In this document: positions 1 to 6,131 of the stretch, piece by piece
Position numbering within the stretch: the first letter of the stretch is position 1
Layout: the number at the start of each line of letters is the position of its first letter
NCBI GenBank assembly: GCA_002367375.1
Contig: DFBR01000169.1
Coordinates: forward strand, 7,766 to 15,511
Direction of reading: 5' to 3'
From: Erythrobacter sp. UBA3075
GTDB lineage: Bacteria; Pseudomonadota; Alphaproteobacteria; Sphingomonadales; Sphingomonadaceae
DNA length: 7,746 bases
Program-made: the position numbers and the translations under genes
Notes under the pieces: generated by a model
Databases searched by the model: none
Told to the model about the DNA's origin: nothing
The model's input: the letters and a program-made list of their open reading frames with translations, nothing else

Positions 1-260
1 AGGTGTTTCGCGAAATGCGCTCAGAATTGCGCGCCGGACCGGAAGCGCGCGAAGTGGCTTCACTCATTCTGGAAGGCAAGACACCCGGTGCAGCGGGCCG
101 TATCCAGCCCTTCCTCGCCAAGGCTGCGGTCGCGCAGCTTCCGCCCTTTGCGCGCACGATGCTGGGGCTGGAAGCTCCGGGCCTATCTGCGCTGCCTGCC
201 AAACTGGTAACGGGCGGACTTGGCGGAACACTGCGCTGGGCGTTCAAACAGAAGCTCTAG
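1..260 (+). CDS. C-terminal end of a probable DUF2236 (MpaB-type oxygenase) family protein, partial
   Basis: Only the last 86 or so codons are present; the gene begins before the window, and the GTG at position 3 is probably an internal valine codon. The tail has a helix with an 'MRSELRAG' character, then 'AAVAQLPPFARTMLGLEAPG', then a short end 'LRWAFKQKL'. A leucine-proline-proline followed by a helix and 'LGL' near the C-terminus, with a basic last helix, is what I recall of DUF2236 proteins. These are haem-linked oxygenase-like proteins related to MpaB and the latex-clearing protein. None of the histidines that define the family can be seen in this fragment, so the assignment rests on the tail alone. 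The TAG stop (258-260) overlaps the stop of the convergent J-domain gene. Confidence 0.55.
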   Translation, partial: VFREMRSELRAGPEAREVASLILEGKTPGAAGRIQPFLAKAAVAQLPPFARTMLGLEAPGLSALPAKLVTGGLGGTLRWAFKQKL

Positions 261-847
261 GCGAAGGCTGCTGCGCCGCGCAGCAATTGATAGGCTTCCA
301 CCACCCGTTGCAAGCGCGCCTCATGGCTCCGATCGCCGCCATTGCGGTCAGGATGATAGCGCCGCACCAATTCGGAATAGCGTTTGCGTAGCTCTGTCCG
401 GTCCGACTTCGGCCCAAGTCCCATCGCAGACAGCGCCTCTCTCTCGCGCGGACTGAAACGGCTGTAGCTCTCATGCTTGTGACCAGCCGCCGCACGGCGA
501 ATGTCGCCAGCTCTCGCGCCGATGGCATCCAGCGGATCGGCAAAGTTTGCCCAACGCGGCATCCCGTCGACGCCCGCTGTGGGGCTGAAAGCGGGAATTT
601 CGGTCTGCCAATCGGCACCGGGAGCCTGCGCGCGGTAAATCTCGTCCGTGCTCATCCCTTGAAACCAGTCATAGCCCGCGTTGAATTCGCGCACATGCTC
701 AAGGCAGAACCAGCGGAAATCGCCCGGCCCGTCGAAGGAATTGCCGCGCGTGCCTGGCGCACGAAACTCGCCCGCCTCGCGGCAGGTCGGGTGCTCACAC
801 TCCCGCCCATCGCTTTCAAAGCGTCCGTGAAACCGTCCATTGCGCAT
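257..847 (-). CDS. Small J-domain (DnaJ-like) protein
   Basis: A 196-residue protein with its J-domain at the C-terminus (about residues 137-190). The HPD signature is at residues 165-167 in 'YHPDRNGGDRSHE', and the domain continues into a helix 'LQRVVEAYQLL'. HPD is the motif that stimulates Hsp70 (DnaK) ATPase, so this is probably a specialised DnaK co-chaperone; it lacks the Gly/Phe region and zinc domain of true DnaJ. The N-terminal ~100 residues carry Cys17, Cys22, Cys48 and His51 (CX4C and CX2H), a possible metal site, plus 'FNAGYDWF' and 'RWANFADPLDAI' blocks that I recall from other alphaproteobacterial J-proteins of this type. The ATG at 847 gives the usual 'M..GRFHGRFE' start. An in-frame ATG at 904 would add 19 residues that do not look conserved and would overlap bolA. 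The minus-strand reading frame stays open far upstream under the GST gene, but that part is an antisense shadow. No clear Shine-Dalgarno is visible. Confidence 0.88.
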   Translation of the reverse strand: MRNGRFHGRFESDGRECEHPTCREAGEFRAPGTRGNSFDGPGDFRWFCLEHVREFNAGYDWFQGMSTDEIYRAQAPGADWQTEIPAFSPTAGVDGMPRWANFADPLDAIGARAGDIRRAAAGHKHESYSRFSPREREALSAMGLGPKSDRTELRKRYSELVRRYHPDRNGGDRSHEARLQRVVEAYQLLRGAAAFA

Positions 848-902
848 GAACGTCTTTGAATGGGGATTGCGCCGCGTGTTGGAAACCCCCAAATCGCACT
901 GC

Positions 903-1181
903 ATGACCGGAACACTGCAACAGGAAATCGAAACGCTTCTTACAGAGGCGCTTTCTCCCACCCACCTTGATGTCATCAACGATAGCGCGCAGCACGCGGG
1001 CCATTCGGGCGATGACGGCAGCGGAGAATCGCACTTCACCGTCGTGATCGAAAGCGCCGCCTTCGAAGGCAAGAACCGCCTCGCCCGCCAGCGAATGGTG
1101 CTTGGCGCACTGGGCGATATTCCGGGTGGCCGGGTCCATGCTCTTGCGATGAAGTGCCGTGCGCCGGGAGAAGCCGCGTGA
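903..1181 (+). CDS. bolA: BolA family protein
   Basis: A 92-residue protein, the normal length for the family, covering the whole BolA/KH-like fold. Visible blocks are 'VINDSAQHAGHSG' (residues 24-36), 'GESHFTVVIES' (41-51), a basic helix with 'RLARQR' (59-64), and 'VHALAMKCRAPGE' (78-90). The His in 'VHAL' (His79) matches the nearly invariant histidine that BolA proteins use with a monothiol glutaredoxin to hold a [2Fe-2S] cluster. In this family the role is iron-sulfur cluster delivery or iron sensing, with reported DNA binding and effects on cell shape in some bacteria; which applies here cannot be told from sequence. The ATG at 903 is chosen because the family starts just before the first helix; an ATG at 840 would add 21 unrelated residues. 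The stop overlaps the GST start (GTGA), so the two are probably co-translated. The J-domain gene diverges from the other side across ~55 bases. Confidence 0.9.
   Translation: MTGTLQQEIETLLTEALSPTHLDVINDSAQHAGHSGDDGSGESHFTVVIESAAFEGKNRLARQRMVLGALGDIPGGRVHALAMKCRAPGEAA
1166..1173 (+). promoter_or_regulatory. Ribosome binding site deciding the GST start
   Basis: A purine run GGGAGAAG lies inside the last codons of bolA, with its GGAG core 7 bases before the GTG at 1178. This spacing supports GTG 1178 over the upstream in-frame ATG at 1154, which would add eight residues ahead of the conserved thioredoxin-fold start. Confidence 0.7.
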
Positions 1182-1885
1182 GCGCGCAGCTTTGGTATTG
1201 GCCCGATCTGCCGGGGCGCGGTGAATTCATCCGCCTGTTCTGCGAAGCGGGCGAAGTGGACTATACCGACATGGCGCGCGAACAGGGTGCAGATGCTTTG
1301 GTGGAGCATATGCACGGCCTCGAAGGTCGCCGTCCTTTTGCCCCGCCCTATATCGAAGATGATGGCATTGTGGTCGGGCAGACACCGCTGGTGTTGCAAT
1401 ATCTGTCGGACAAGCATGGGCTTGGTTCTGGCGAGATGGAAACCGACCTCCAGCTGTTCCAATTGCAGATCGATATCGCCGATTTCGTGGAGGAAGTGCA
1501 CAGCGTCCACCATCCGATCGCGCATGATCTCTTCTATGCCGACCAGATGGACGCTGCTTTTGAGAAGGCAGGATATTTCCGCGCCCAGCGTATTCCCAAA
1601 TTTCTGATCCATTTCGACAATGCGATCGCTGCAGGCGGTGGCCCGTTCAGCCTTGGCCAGCAATGGAGCCATGTCGACACCAGCCTGTTCCAGCTGATGG
1701 AAGGGCTGGACTATGCCTTCCCCAATTACATGAAGGAAATGCAGGGCAGCTGGCCGCATCTCGAAGGACTGCAAGGCATCGTGCCGGAGATAGAGCCGCT
1801 GGCCGAATATCTCGCCAGCGAACGCCGGATCGAGTTTAGCGAGGACGGTATTTTCCGCCATTATGAAGAGCTGGATGAGCAGTAA
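1178..1885 (+). CDS. Glutathione S-transferase, Tyr-type (mu/pi/sigma-like N-terminus)
   Basis: A 235-residue cytosolic GST. It opens with 'LWYWPDLPGRGEFIRL' (residues 5-20). The Tyr at position 7 and the R-G-x-x-x-R-x pattern match the catalytic tyrosine and first helix of mu, pi and sigma class enzymes rather than the serine or cysteine types common in bacteria. 'FAPPYI' (54-59) holds the cis-proline loop that binds the glutathione backbone, and 'QTPLVLQYL' (68-76) matches the Q-S/T-x-A-I-L-x-Y-L gamma-glutamyl site. The helical C-terminal domain has an N-capping box 'SHVD' (164-167). The likely role is conjugation or reduction using glutathione; the substrate cannot be predicted. The GTG start overlaps the bolA stop by four bases, so production is probably coupled to BolA. 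Frames on the other strand stay open here but look like shadows. Confidence 0.87.
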   Translation: MSAQLWYWPDLPGRGEFIRLFCEAGEVDYTDMAREQGADALVEHMHGLEGRRPFAPPYIEDDGIVVGQTPLVLQYLSDKHGLGSGEMETDLQLFQLQIDIADFVEEVHSVHHPIAHDLFYADQMDAAFEKAGYFRAQRIPKFLIHFDNAIAAGGGPFSLGQQWSHVDTSLFQLMEGLDYAFPNYMKEMQGSWPHLEGLQGIVPEIEPLAEYLASERRIEFSEDGIFRHYEELDEQ

Positions 1886-1984
1886 GAATCGCAGATCGGG
1901 AGCTTGTCGGCTCGCTCTGCAGGTCAGAATGCGCTGAGTATTGCAAGGTGACGCGGCGGGATCACCGCGCTAACTGGCAGAGTT

Positions 1985-2485
1985 ATGAAAACGACCCTCC
2001 TCGCCATCGCCGCCCTTTCCCTCGCCATACCTGCGGCCGCGCAGGACGCGCCCGCTCAGCCCGAACCCGGCGCTGTTAGCAGCATCGAATGGCACAACAA
2101 TCAGCAAGCCGCGCTGCATTCGCTTGACGCGGCAGACGGCTGGCACAGGCTGGAAGGCGGCATCATGTTCCGCCGCATTGCGGGCGATGGGACCGGCCCT
2201 GCGCCCGTGGTCGCGGATGAGATCACCATTCACTACACCGGCAGCTTTACCACGGGCGAAGTGTTCGACAGCTCTGTTGAGCGCGGCGAACCGGCGACCT
2301 TCCCGCTCTCGGCGCTCATCTCAGGCTGGCAGATTGCCATTCCTTACATGGGCATAGGCGATACGGCAGAAATCGTGATCCCCGCCACCTCTGCCTACGG
2401 ATTGCAAGGTCGCGGCCCCATACCCGGCGGCGCAACGCTGCTGTTCACCATCGAAATGCTCGGCATCCCCAGCAAGGGCGTTTGA
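1985..2485 (+). CDS. Exported FKBP-type peptidyl-prolyl cis-trans isomerase
   Basis: A 166-residue protein with a clear signal peptide: 'MKTTLLAIAALSLAIPAAAQ', lysine then a hydrophobic stretch, with probable cleavage near residues 19/20 after an AAA. No cysteine sits at the cleavage site, so it is not a lipoprotein. After a short linker comes one FKBP domain (about residues 62-160). The usual active-site positions are filled: 'HYTG' (83-86), 'FDSS' (94-97), Phe106, 'LISGW' (111-115), 'AYG' (137-139), and the closing 'IPGGATLLFTIEML'. It should speed prolyl isomerisation in proteins folding in the periplasm. It is shorter than FkpA or Mip and lacks their long N-terminal dimerisation helices. 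A ~100-base gap separates it from the GST gene, and its stop almost touches the next gene, suggesting a two-gene operon with the hydrolase. Upstream Shine-Dalgarno is weak (GCAGAG). Confidence 0.92.
   Translation: MKTTLLAIAALSLAIPAAAQDAPAQPEPGAVSSIEWHNNQQAALHSLDAADGWHRLEGGIMFRRIAGDGTGPAPVVADEITIHYTGSFTTGEVFDSSVERGEPATFPLSALISGWQIAIPYMGIGDTAEIVIPATSAYGLQGRGPIPGGATLLFTIEMLGIPSKGV
2474..2478 (+). promoter_or_regulatory. Ribosome binding site deciding the hydrolase start
   Basis: AAGGG at the end of the FKBP gene lies 9 bases before GTG 2488 but only 3 bases before TTG 2482. The spacing favours GTG 2488 as the hydrolase start, although TTG 2482 would overlap the FKBP stop as TTGA. Confidence 0.5.
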
Positions 2486-2487
2486 GC

Positions 2488-3390
2488 GTGAGCGATCTTG
2501 CCCGCGTCACCTTGCCCAATGGCATTGCGCTGGACGTGTGGGACAGCGGCCCGAAGGACGCGCCCGCACTGATCTTCCTGCATGGTTTCCCTGAAAACCA
2601 CCGCACGTGGCGCCATCAGATCGCGCATTTGAGCGACCGCTTCCGCTGCATCGCGCCCGACCAGCGCGGCTATGGCAATTCATCGCGACCCGAGGGGGCT
2701 GAGCATTACGATGTGCAGTCACTGATCGGCGATGTGTTTGGCTTGGCCCATGCGTTGGGAGTCGCGAATTTCACCATCGTCGGCCACGATTGGGGCGGCG
2801 CTTTGGCTTGGTGCGTGGCGGCTTTCGGGCAAGCAAGCGGTATTGTGACACGCGCGGTGATCGCCAACGCGCCGCATCCGGCGGTTTTCCAGCGCCTGCT
2901 GTTCGAGGATGAGGCGCAGCGCGCTGCCAGCCAATATATGCGCGCCTTCCGCGATCCTGCGAACGATGCACTGGTGCGTGAACACGGGCTCGCCGCCCTG
3001 CTGATGAAGGCGTTCACATCTGAACGGAAAACCGGCAATGATCCCGTAGAGCAGAAGCTGCAATTCAAACAATGGGCCGATCCCGACCGCGCCTTTGCGA
3101 TGCTCAATTGGTACCGCGCCAGCGGCATTGCCGTGCCGCCGATGGACGAGCCGATTGGCCTGCCGAAGGAATATTCAGACCCGCCTTTCCCTAAGCTGGA
3201 AATCCCAACGCTGGTGATATGGGGAATGCAGGACGAGGCGCTGCTGCCTGCAAATCTCGATAGGCTGAAAGATTGGGTGAGTGATTTGCGCGTGGAGCGC
3301 GTGGCCGACGCGGGCCATTTCATCCCGTGGGAAGCGCCCGCTGCGGTGAATTCGGCATTGGACGGATTTCTCGCCTCAACCGGCGATTAA
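2488..3390 (+). CDS. Alpha/beta hydrolase, epoxide hydrolase-like
   Basis: A 300-residue alpha/beta hydrolase of the epoxide hydrolase/haloalkane dehalogenase group. 'LHGFPE' (residues 31-36) is the oxyanion-hole motif in the form typical of epoxide hydrolases. The nucleophile is Asp101 in 'GHDWGG' (99-104), an aspartate where esterases carry serine. The acid is probably Asp249 ('WGMQDEALL') and the catalytic His is His277 ('DAGHFIPWEAP'). The lid region supplies Tyr150 and Tyr209 ('LNWYR'), which match the two tyrosines that activate the epoxide ring; this points to epoxide hydrolase rather than dehalogenase. The expected reaction is hydrolysis of an epoxide to a diol in the cytoplasm. The physiological substrate is unknown. 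There is no signal peptide. It follows the FKBP gene by two bases, and its TAA stop shares a TTAA with the stop of the convergent relic gene. Confidence 0.85.
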   Translation: MSDLARVTLPNGIALDVWDSGPKDAPALIFLHGFPENHRTWRHQIAHLSDRFRCIAPDQRGYGNSSRPEGAEHYDVQSLIGDVFGLAHALGVANFTIVGHDWGGALAWCVAAFGQASGIVTRAVIANAPHPAVFQRLLFEDEAQRAASQYMRAFRDPANDALVREHGLAALLMKAFTSERKTGNDPVEQKLQFKQWADPDRAFAMLNWYRASGIAVPPMDEPIGLPKEYSDPPFPKLEIPTLVIWGMQDEALLPANLDRLKDWVSDLRVERVADAGHFIPWEAPAAVNSALDGFLASTGD

Positions 3391-3603
3391 TCTGCACCCA
3401 ACCACTTGACCCACGCGCCGTGCGGATGGGTTTGCGCCAACAACACTTCGCCTTCGCCATCTGGCCATGTGGCGACCCGTCGCGGTGTTGGTTTGCAGAA
3501 CCGCGAGCAGCGCACGGACAATGCGGGCAGTTGCGGGCGCGCCCGCATTCTCGGCATGGCTGGCCTGCCATTCGATGGCTTCTTCGACGCTCTTGATCGC
3601 CAT
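3387..3603 (-). pseudogene. Relic of a DUF2332-type gene: N- and C-terminal ends with the middle deleted
   Basis: On the minus strand, an ATG at 3603 opens '[20 protein letters not shown]' followed by '[17 protein letters not shown]' and '[10 protein letters not shown]' (49 codons, to 3457). I recall this as the start of DUF2332 family proteins, which are usually over 300 residues. That frame then runs into low-complexity arginine-rich sequence. In a different frame the strand reads '[20 protein letters not shown]' then 'KWLGAD' and stops at TAA (3389-3387); this looks like the C-terminal end of the same family, with its 'HPHGxW' block. The two pieces meet near 3457-3473 out of frame, since 217 bases is not a multiple of three. 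The simplest reading is a deletion of ~250 codons leaving both ends. The family link is from memory of the family; the two-frame structure is seen directly. The frame-A reading could still make a 76-residue product ending at 3376, but its tail does not look like protein under selection. Confidence 0.62.
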
Positions 3604-3685
3604 CACACCATTATCTTGGCCGCCGCCATCCGCCACACGCCATACGCATTGCCCTTTCCCCGCTTCACCCCTACATCGCCCGGCG
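3604..3685. other. Intergenic gap before hisG, probable promoter region
   Basis: These 82 bases separate the start of the minus-strand relic from the hisG ATG. Since hisG begins a set of overlapping genes and the upstream gene points away, the cluster's promoter is expected here or within the relic. I see no convincing -35/-10 pair for the plus strand (best is TTGGCC at 3616-3621 and CATACG at 3641-3646, spacing 19), and no Shine-Dalgarno before hisG. On the minus strand a GATAAT (3615-3610) lies six bases before the relic's ATG, which could be an old -10 box for a near-leaderless transcript. Confidence 0.35.
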
Positions 3686-4366
3686 ATGACTACAGCCACC
3701 AATGATACACGTTTCGGGCCGCTTATTTTCGCGGTCCCCAAGGGTCGCATTCTCGAAGAAGCGGTGCCGCTGATGGAGCGCGCCGGCGTCGTGCCCGAAG
3801 CTGCCTTTCACGATAAGAAGGATCGCTCGCTCAGCTTTGCCGATGAAAGCGGGCAGGTGCGCATTTTCCGCGTGCGCGCCTTCGATGTCGCGACCTTTGT
3901 GGCGTTTGGCGCGGCGCAGATGGGCATCGTCGGTTCTGATGTGATCGAAGAATTCGATTATTCGGAGCTTTATGCACCCGTCGATCTGGGCATTGGCGCG
4001 TGTCGGCTTTCGGTTGCTGAGCCGGTGAAGCCGGTCGAATACAAATATGGCAATGCCAGTCACCTGCGCGTCGCCACCAAATATCCCAACATTACCAGCC
4101 GTCATTTTGAGCGGCAGGGCATCCAGGCCGAATGCATCAAGCTCAATGGCGCGATGGAGCTTGCCCCGTCCAGCGGTCTGGCAGGGCGCATTGTTGATCT
4201 CGTCTCAACCGGGCAGACGCTCAAGTCGAATGGGCTGGTCGAGAAAGAGCCGATCATGCAGGTCACCAGCCGTCTGATCGTCAACCGCGCCGCGCTGAAA
4301 ACCGATCCGCGCGTCGCCGATCTGGTCGAGAGCTTCCGCAAAGCAATGCTGAAAGACGCCGCCTGA
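3686..4366 (+). CDS. hisG: ATP phosphoribosyltransferase, short form catalytic subunit
   Basis: This enzyme joins ATP and PRPP to make phosphoribosyl-ATP, the first committed step of histidine synthesis. At 226 residues it is the short form (HisG_S), which lacks the C-terminal regulatory domain of the ~300-residue enzyme. 'FAVPKGRIL' (15-23) is the N-terminal signature, '[10 protein letters not shown]' (80-89) belongs to the periplasmic-binding-like fold, and '[14 protein letters not shown]' (171-184) is the PRPP-binding loop. Short forms work with HisZ, a histidyl-tRNA-synthetase-like subunit that also carries feedback control; no hisZ is in this window, so it should lie elsewhere. The ATG at 3686 is chosen because it sits 14 codons before the conserved start; the open frame reaches back to 3467 but only across the relic gene. 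The stop overlaps the hisD start by one base (TGATG). Confidence 0.94.
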   Translation: MTTATNDTRFGPLIFAVPKGRILEEAVPLMERAGVVPEAAFHDKKDRSLSFADESGQVRIFRVRAFDVATFVAFGAAQMGIVGSDVIEEFDYSELYAPVDLGIGACRLSVAEPVKPVEYKYGNASHLRVATKYPNITSRHFERQGIQAECIKLNGAMELAPSSGLAGRIVDLVSTGQTLKSNGLVEKEPIMQVTSRLIVNRAALKTDPRVADLVESFRKAMLKDAA

Positions 4367-5661
4367 TGCGGCGCCTCAACGCCAAGTCTGACGATTTCGA
4401 GATGCAGTTCACGCGCCTCGTCAATGACCGGCGCGAAAGCGACGAGAGCGTCGCATATGATGTGCAGGAAATCCTGCGCGAAGTGCGCCGCGATGGCGAC
4501 AACACTTTGCGCAATCTGACCATGCGTTTCGACAAGCACGCGCTGACCGATGATCCGTCGAGCTGGCGCATCGGCAAGGATGAATGCGAAGCAGCCTATG
4601 CCGCTCTCGCACCCGAAACGAAGAGCGCGCTCCAACTCGCAGCAGACCGTATTCGCGCATATCATGAGGGCCAGTTGCCGCAGAACCGCGACTACCGCGA
4701 TGCTGCCAATGTCCGGCTTGGTGCCAAGTGGTCTCCTGTCGAGGCTGCGGGACTCTATGTTCCCGGCGGGCGCGCCGCCTACCCCTCCAGCCTGCTGATG
4801 AACGCGATCCCGGCCAAAGTCGCGGGCGTTGAGCGGCTGGCCGTGGCCACGCCCACTCCCAAGGGCGAGATTAACGCGCTCGTGCTTGCAGCCGCGCATC
4901 TGTGCGGGATCGACGAGATCTGGCGTATCGGCGGCGCTCAGGCCATCGCCGCACTCGCATACGGCACGGACACCATTGATCCGGTCGATGTGATCACCGG
5001 CCCTGGCAATGCCTGGGTCGCGGAAGCGAAGCGCCAGCTCTACGGCGTGGTCGGCATCGATATGGTTGCTGGCCCGAGCGAAATCCTGGTCATTTCAGAC
5101 AACGCATCCGATCCCGATTGGGTGGCCGCCGATCTGCTGAGCCAAGCCGAACACGATCCGACCAGCCAGAGCATTCTGATCACCGATGATGCCGAATTTT
5201 CCGAGATTGTGGAAGATGCGGTCGATGTTCTTTGCGCGCAGCTCGAAACGCGCGGTGTCGCTCGCAAGAGCTGGGATGATCACGGCGCGTTGATCGTGGT
5301 GGAAGACTTGATGCGCGACGCTCCAGTGCTCGCCAATCGCCTTGCTGCCGAACATGTCGAGCTGATGGTCGCAGATCCCGGCGCCATGTTCGCCCGCATT
5401 GACCATGCGGGCAGCGTATTTCTGGGCCGCCATACTCCCGAAGCTGTCGGCGACTATGTTGCTGGCCCCAATCACGTCCTGCCAACCGGACGCCGCGCGC
5501 GTTTCGCCAGTGGGTTATCGGTGCTAGACTTTATGAAACGCACCAGCTTTATCGAATTTGACGATGCCGCTTTGCGTGAGATCGGCCCTGCCGCCGCCAC
5601 GCTTGCCGAAATTGAAGGGCTTCCCGCCCATGCCGCCAGCGTGAAAGTGCGCCTCAAATGA
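4366..5661 (+). CDS. hisD: Histidinol dehydrogenase
   Basis: A 431-residue enzyme of normal length that oxidises L-histidinol to histidine in two NAD-dependent steps, the end of the histidine pathway. Zinc ligands and catalytic residues known from the E. coli enzyme (Gln259, His262, Asp360, His419; Glu326, His327) are all matched here. Gln260 and His263 lie in 'LLSQAEHD', Glu329 and His330 in 'LAAEHVEL', Asp363 in 'VGDYVAGPNHVLPT', and His422 in 'GLPAHAASVKVRL'. The NAD-binding region shows 'GLYVPGGRAAYPSS' (129-142) and 'GGAQAIAALAYGT' (189-201), then 'TGPGNAWVAEAKRQ' (211-224). The enzyme is normally a cytoplasmic homodimer. The start overlaps the hisG stop and the end overlaps nusB by four bases (ATGA), so its translation is probably coupled to both neighbours. 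Confidence 0.97.
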   Translation: MRRLNAKSDDFEMQFTRLVNDRRESDESVAYDVQEILREVRRDGDNTLRNLTMRFDKHALTDDPSSWRIGKDECEAAYAALAPETKSALQLAADRIRAYHEGQLPQNRDYRDAANVRLGAKWSPVEAAGLYVPGGRAAYPSSLLMNAIPAKVAGVERLAVATPTPKGEINALVLAAAHLCGIDEIWRIGGAQAIAALAYGTDTIDPVDVITGPGNAWVAEAKRQLYGVVGIDMVAGPSEILVISDNASDPDWVAADLLSQAEHDPTSQSILITDDAEFSEIVEDAVDVLCAQLETRGVARKSWDDHGALIVVEDLMRDAPVLANRLAAEHVELMVADPGAMFARIDHAGSVFLGRHTPEAVGDYVAGPNHVLPTGRRARFASGLSVLDFMKRTSFIEFDDAALREIGPAAATLAEIEGLPAHAASVKVRLK

Positions 5662-6110
5662 ATATGAACTCTCGATCCCGTGCCCGCTCCGCCGCGCGCC
5701 TCGCTGCCGTGCAGGCGCTTTACCAGCGCCACATGGAAAAAACCGCGCTCGCCAAACTGCTGAATGAATTTCACCAGCACCGGCTGGGGCAGGAGATCGA
5801 GGACGATCAGTATGAAGATGCCGAAGTCGATTTCTTCGACGATATCGTGTCCGGCGTTGTCGCACGCCAGGTCGAAATCGACACTGCGCTGAGCGACAAA
5901 CTGGCTGAGGGCTGGACGCTGACACGCATGGACAAGACCATGCTGCAAATCCTGCGCTGCGGGGTTTACGAGCTAATGGCGCGCACGGATGTGCCCAAGG
6001 CAACCGCGATCACCGAATATGTCGATGTCGCCCACGCGTTTTTCGACGAACGCGAAGCGAAATTCGTGAATGGCATCTTGGATGCAGTGGGCAAGGAAAC
6101 GCGCAGCTAG
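5658..6110 (+). CDS. nusB: Transcription antitermination factor NusB
   Basis: A 150-residue all-helical RNA-binding protein. With NusE (ribosomal protein S10) it binds boxA RNA and helps RNA polymerase read through rRNA operons. The arginine-rich N-terminus 'SRSRARSAARLAAVQALYQ' (5-23) is the usual RNA-contacting helix. 'FFDDIVSGV' (59-67), 'WTLTRMDKTMLQILRCGVYEL' spread over 86-106, and 'DVPKATAITEYVDVAHAF' (111-128) followed by 'KFVNGILDAV' are the conserved C-terminal helices. ATG 5658 overlaps the hisD stop; an ATG at 5664 two codons later is an equally possible start. In many proteobacteria nusB follows ribH and precedes thiL; here hisD takes the place of ribH while thiL remains downstream. 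Confidence 0.95.
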   Translation: MNMNSRSRARSAARLAAVQALYQRHMEKTALAKLLNEFHQHRLGQEIEDDQYEDAEVDFFDDIVSGVVARQVEIDTALSDKLAEGWTLTRMDKTMLQILRCGVYELMARTDVPKATAITEYVDVAHAFFDEREAKFVNGILDAVGKETRS

Positions 6111-6122
6111 TAATTTTCATTT

Positions 6123-6128
6123 GGGGGG
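6123..6128 (+). promoter_or_regulatory. G-run Shine-Dalgarno-like site before thiL
   Basis: Six consecutive G residues lie three bases before the thiL ATG in the only real gap of the his-nusB-thiL cluster (21 bases). The spacing is short for a Shine-Dalgarno pairing, so pairing may use the upstream end of the run. The surrounding bases are AT-rich (TAATTTTCATTT), which would keep the start open. Confidence 0.4.
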
Positions 6129-6131
6129 CAA

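Noticed and set aside
848..1861. Long minus-strand open frame extending the J-domain protein to over 500 residues
   Set aside because: It lies antisense to the bolA and GST genes, both of which have strong family motifs. The extra residues show no domain, and the homologous start is near 847.
2706..3323. Minus-strand open frame of 205 codons under the hydrolase gene
   Set aside because: The sequence is serine/alanine-rich with no family character and is antisense to a hydrolase whose whole catalytic set is present.
3467..3685. N-terminal extension of HisG by 73 residues
   Set aside because: The extension crosses the minus-strand relic, does not resemble HisG, and the family begins just before the 'PKGR' motif, close to ATG 3686.
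4102..4899. Minus-strand open frame of 265 codons under hisG/hisD
   Set aside because: It is fully antisense to two well-supported genes. Its protein is arginine- and alanine-rich without recognisable motifs, as expected of a shadow frame in GC-rich DNA.
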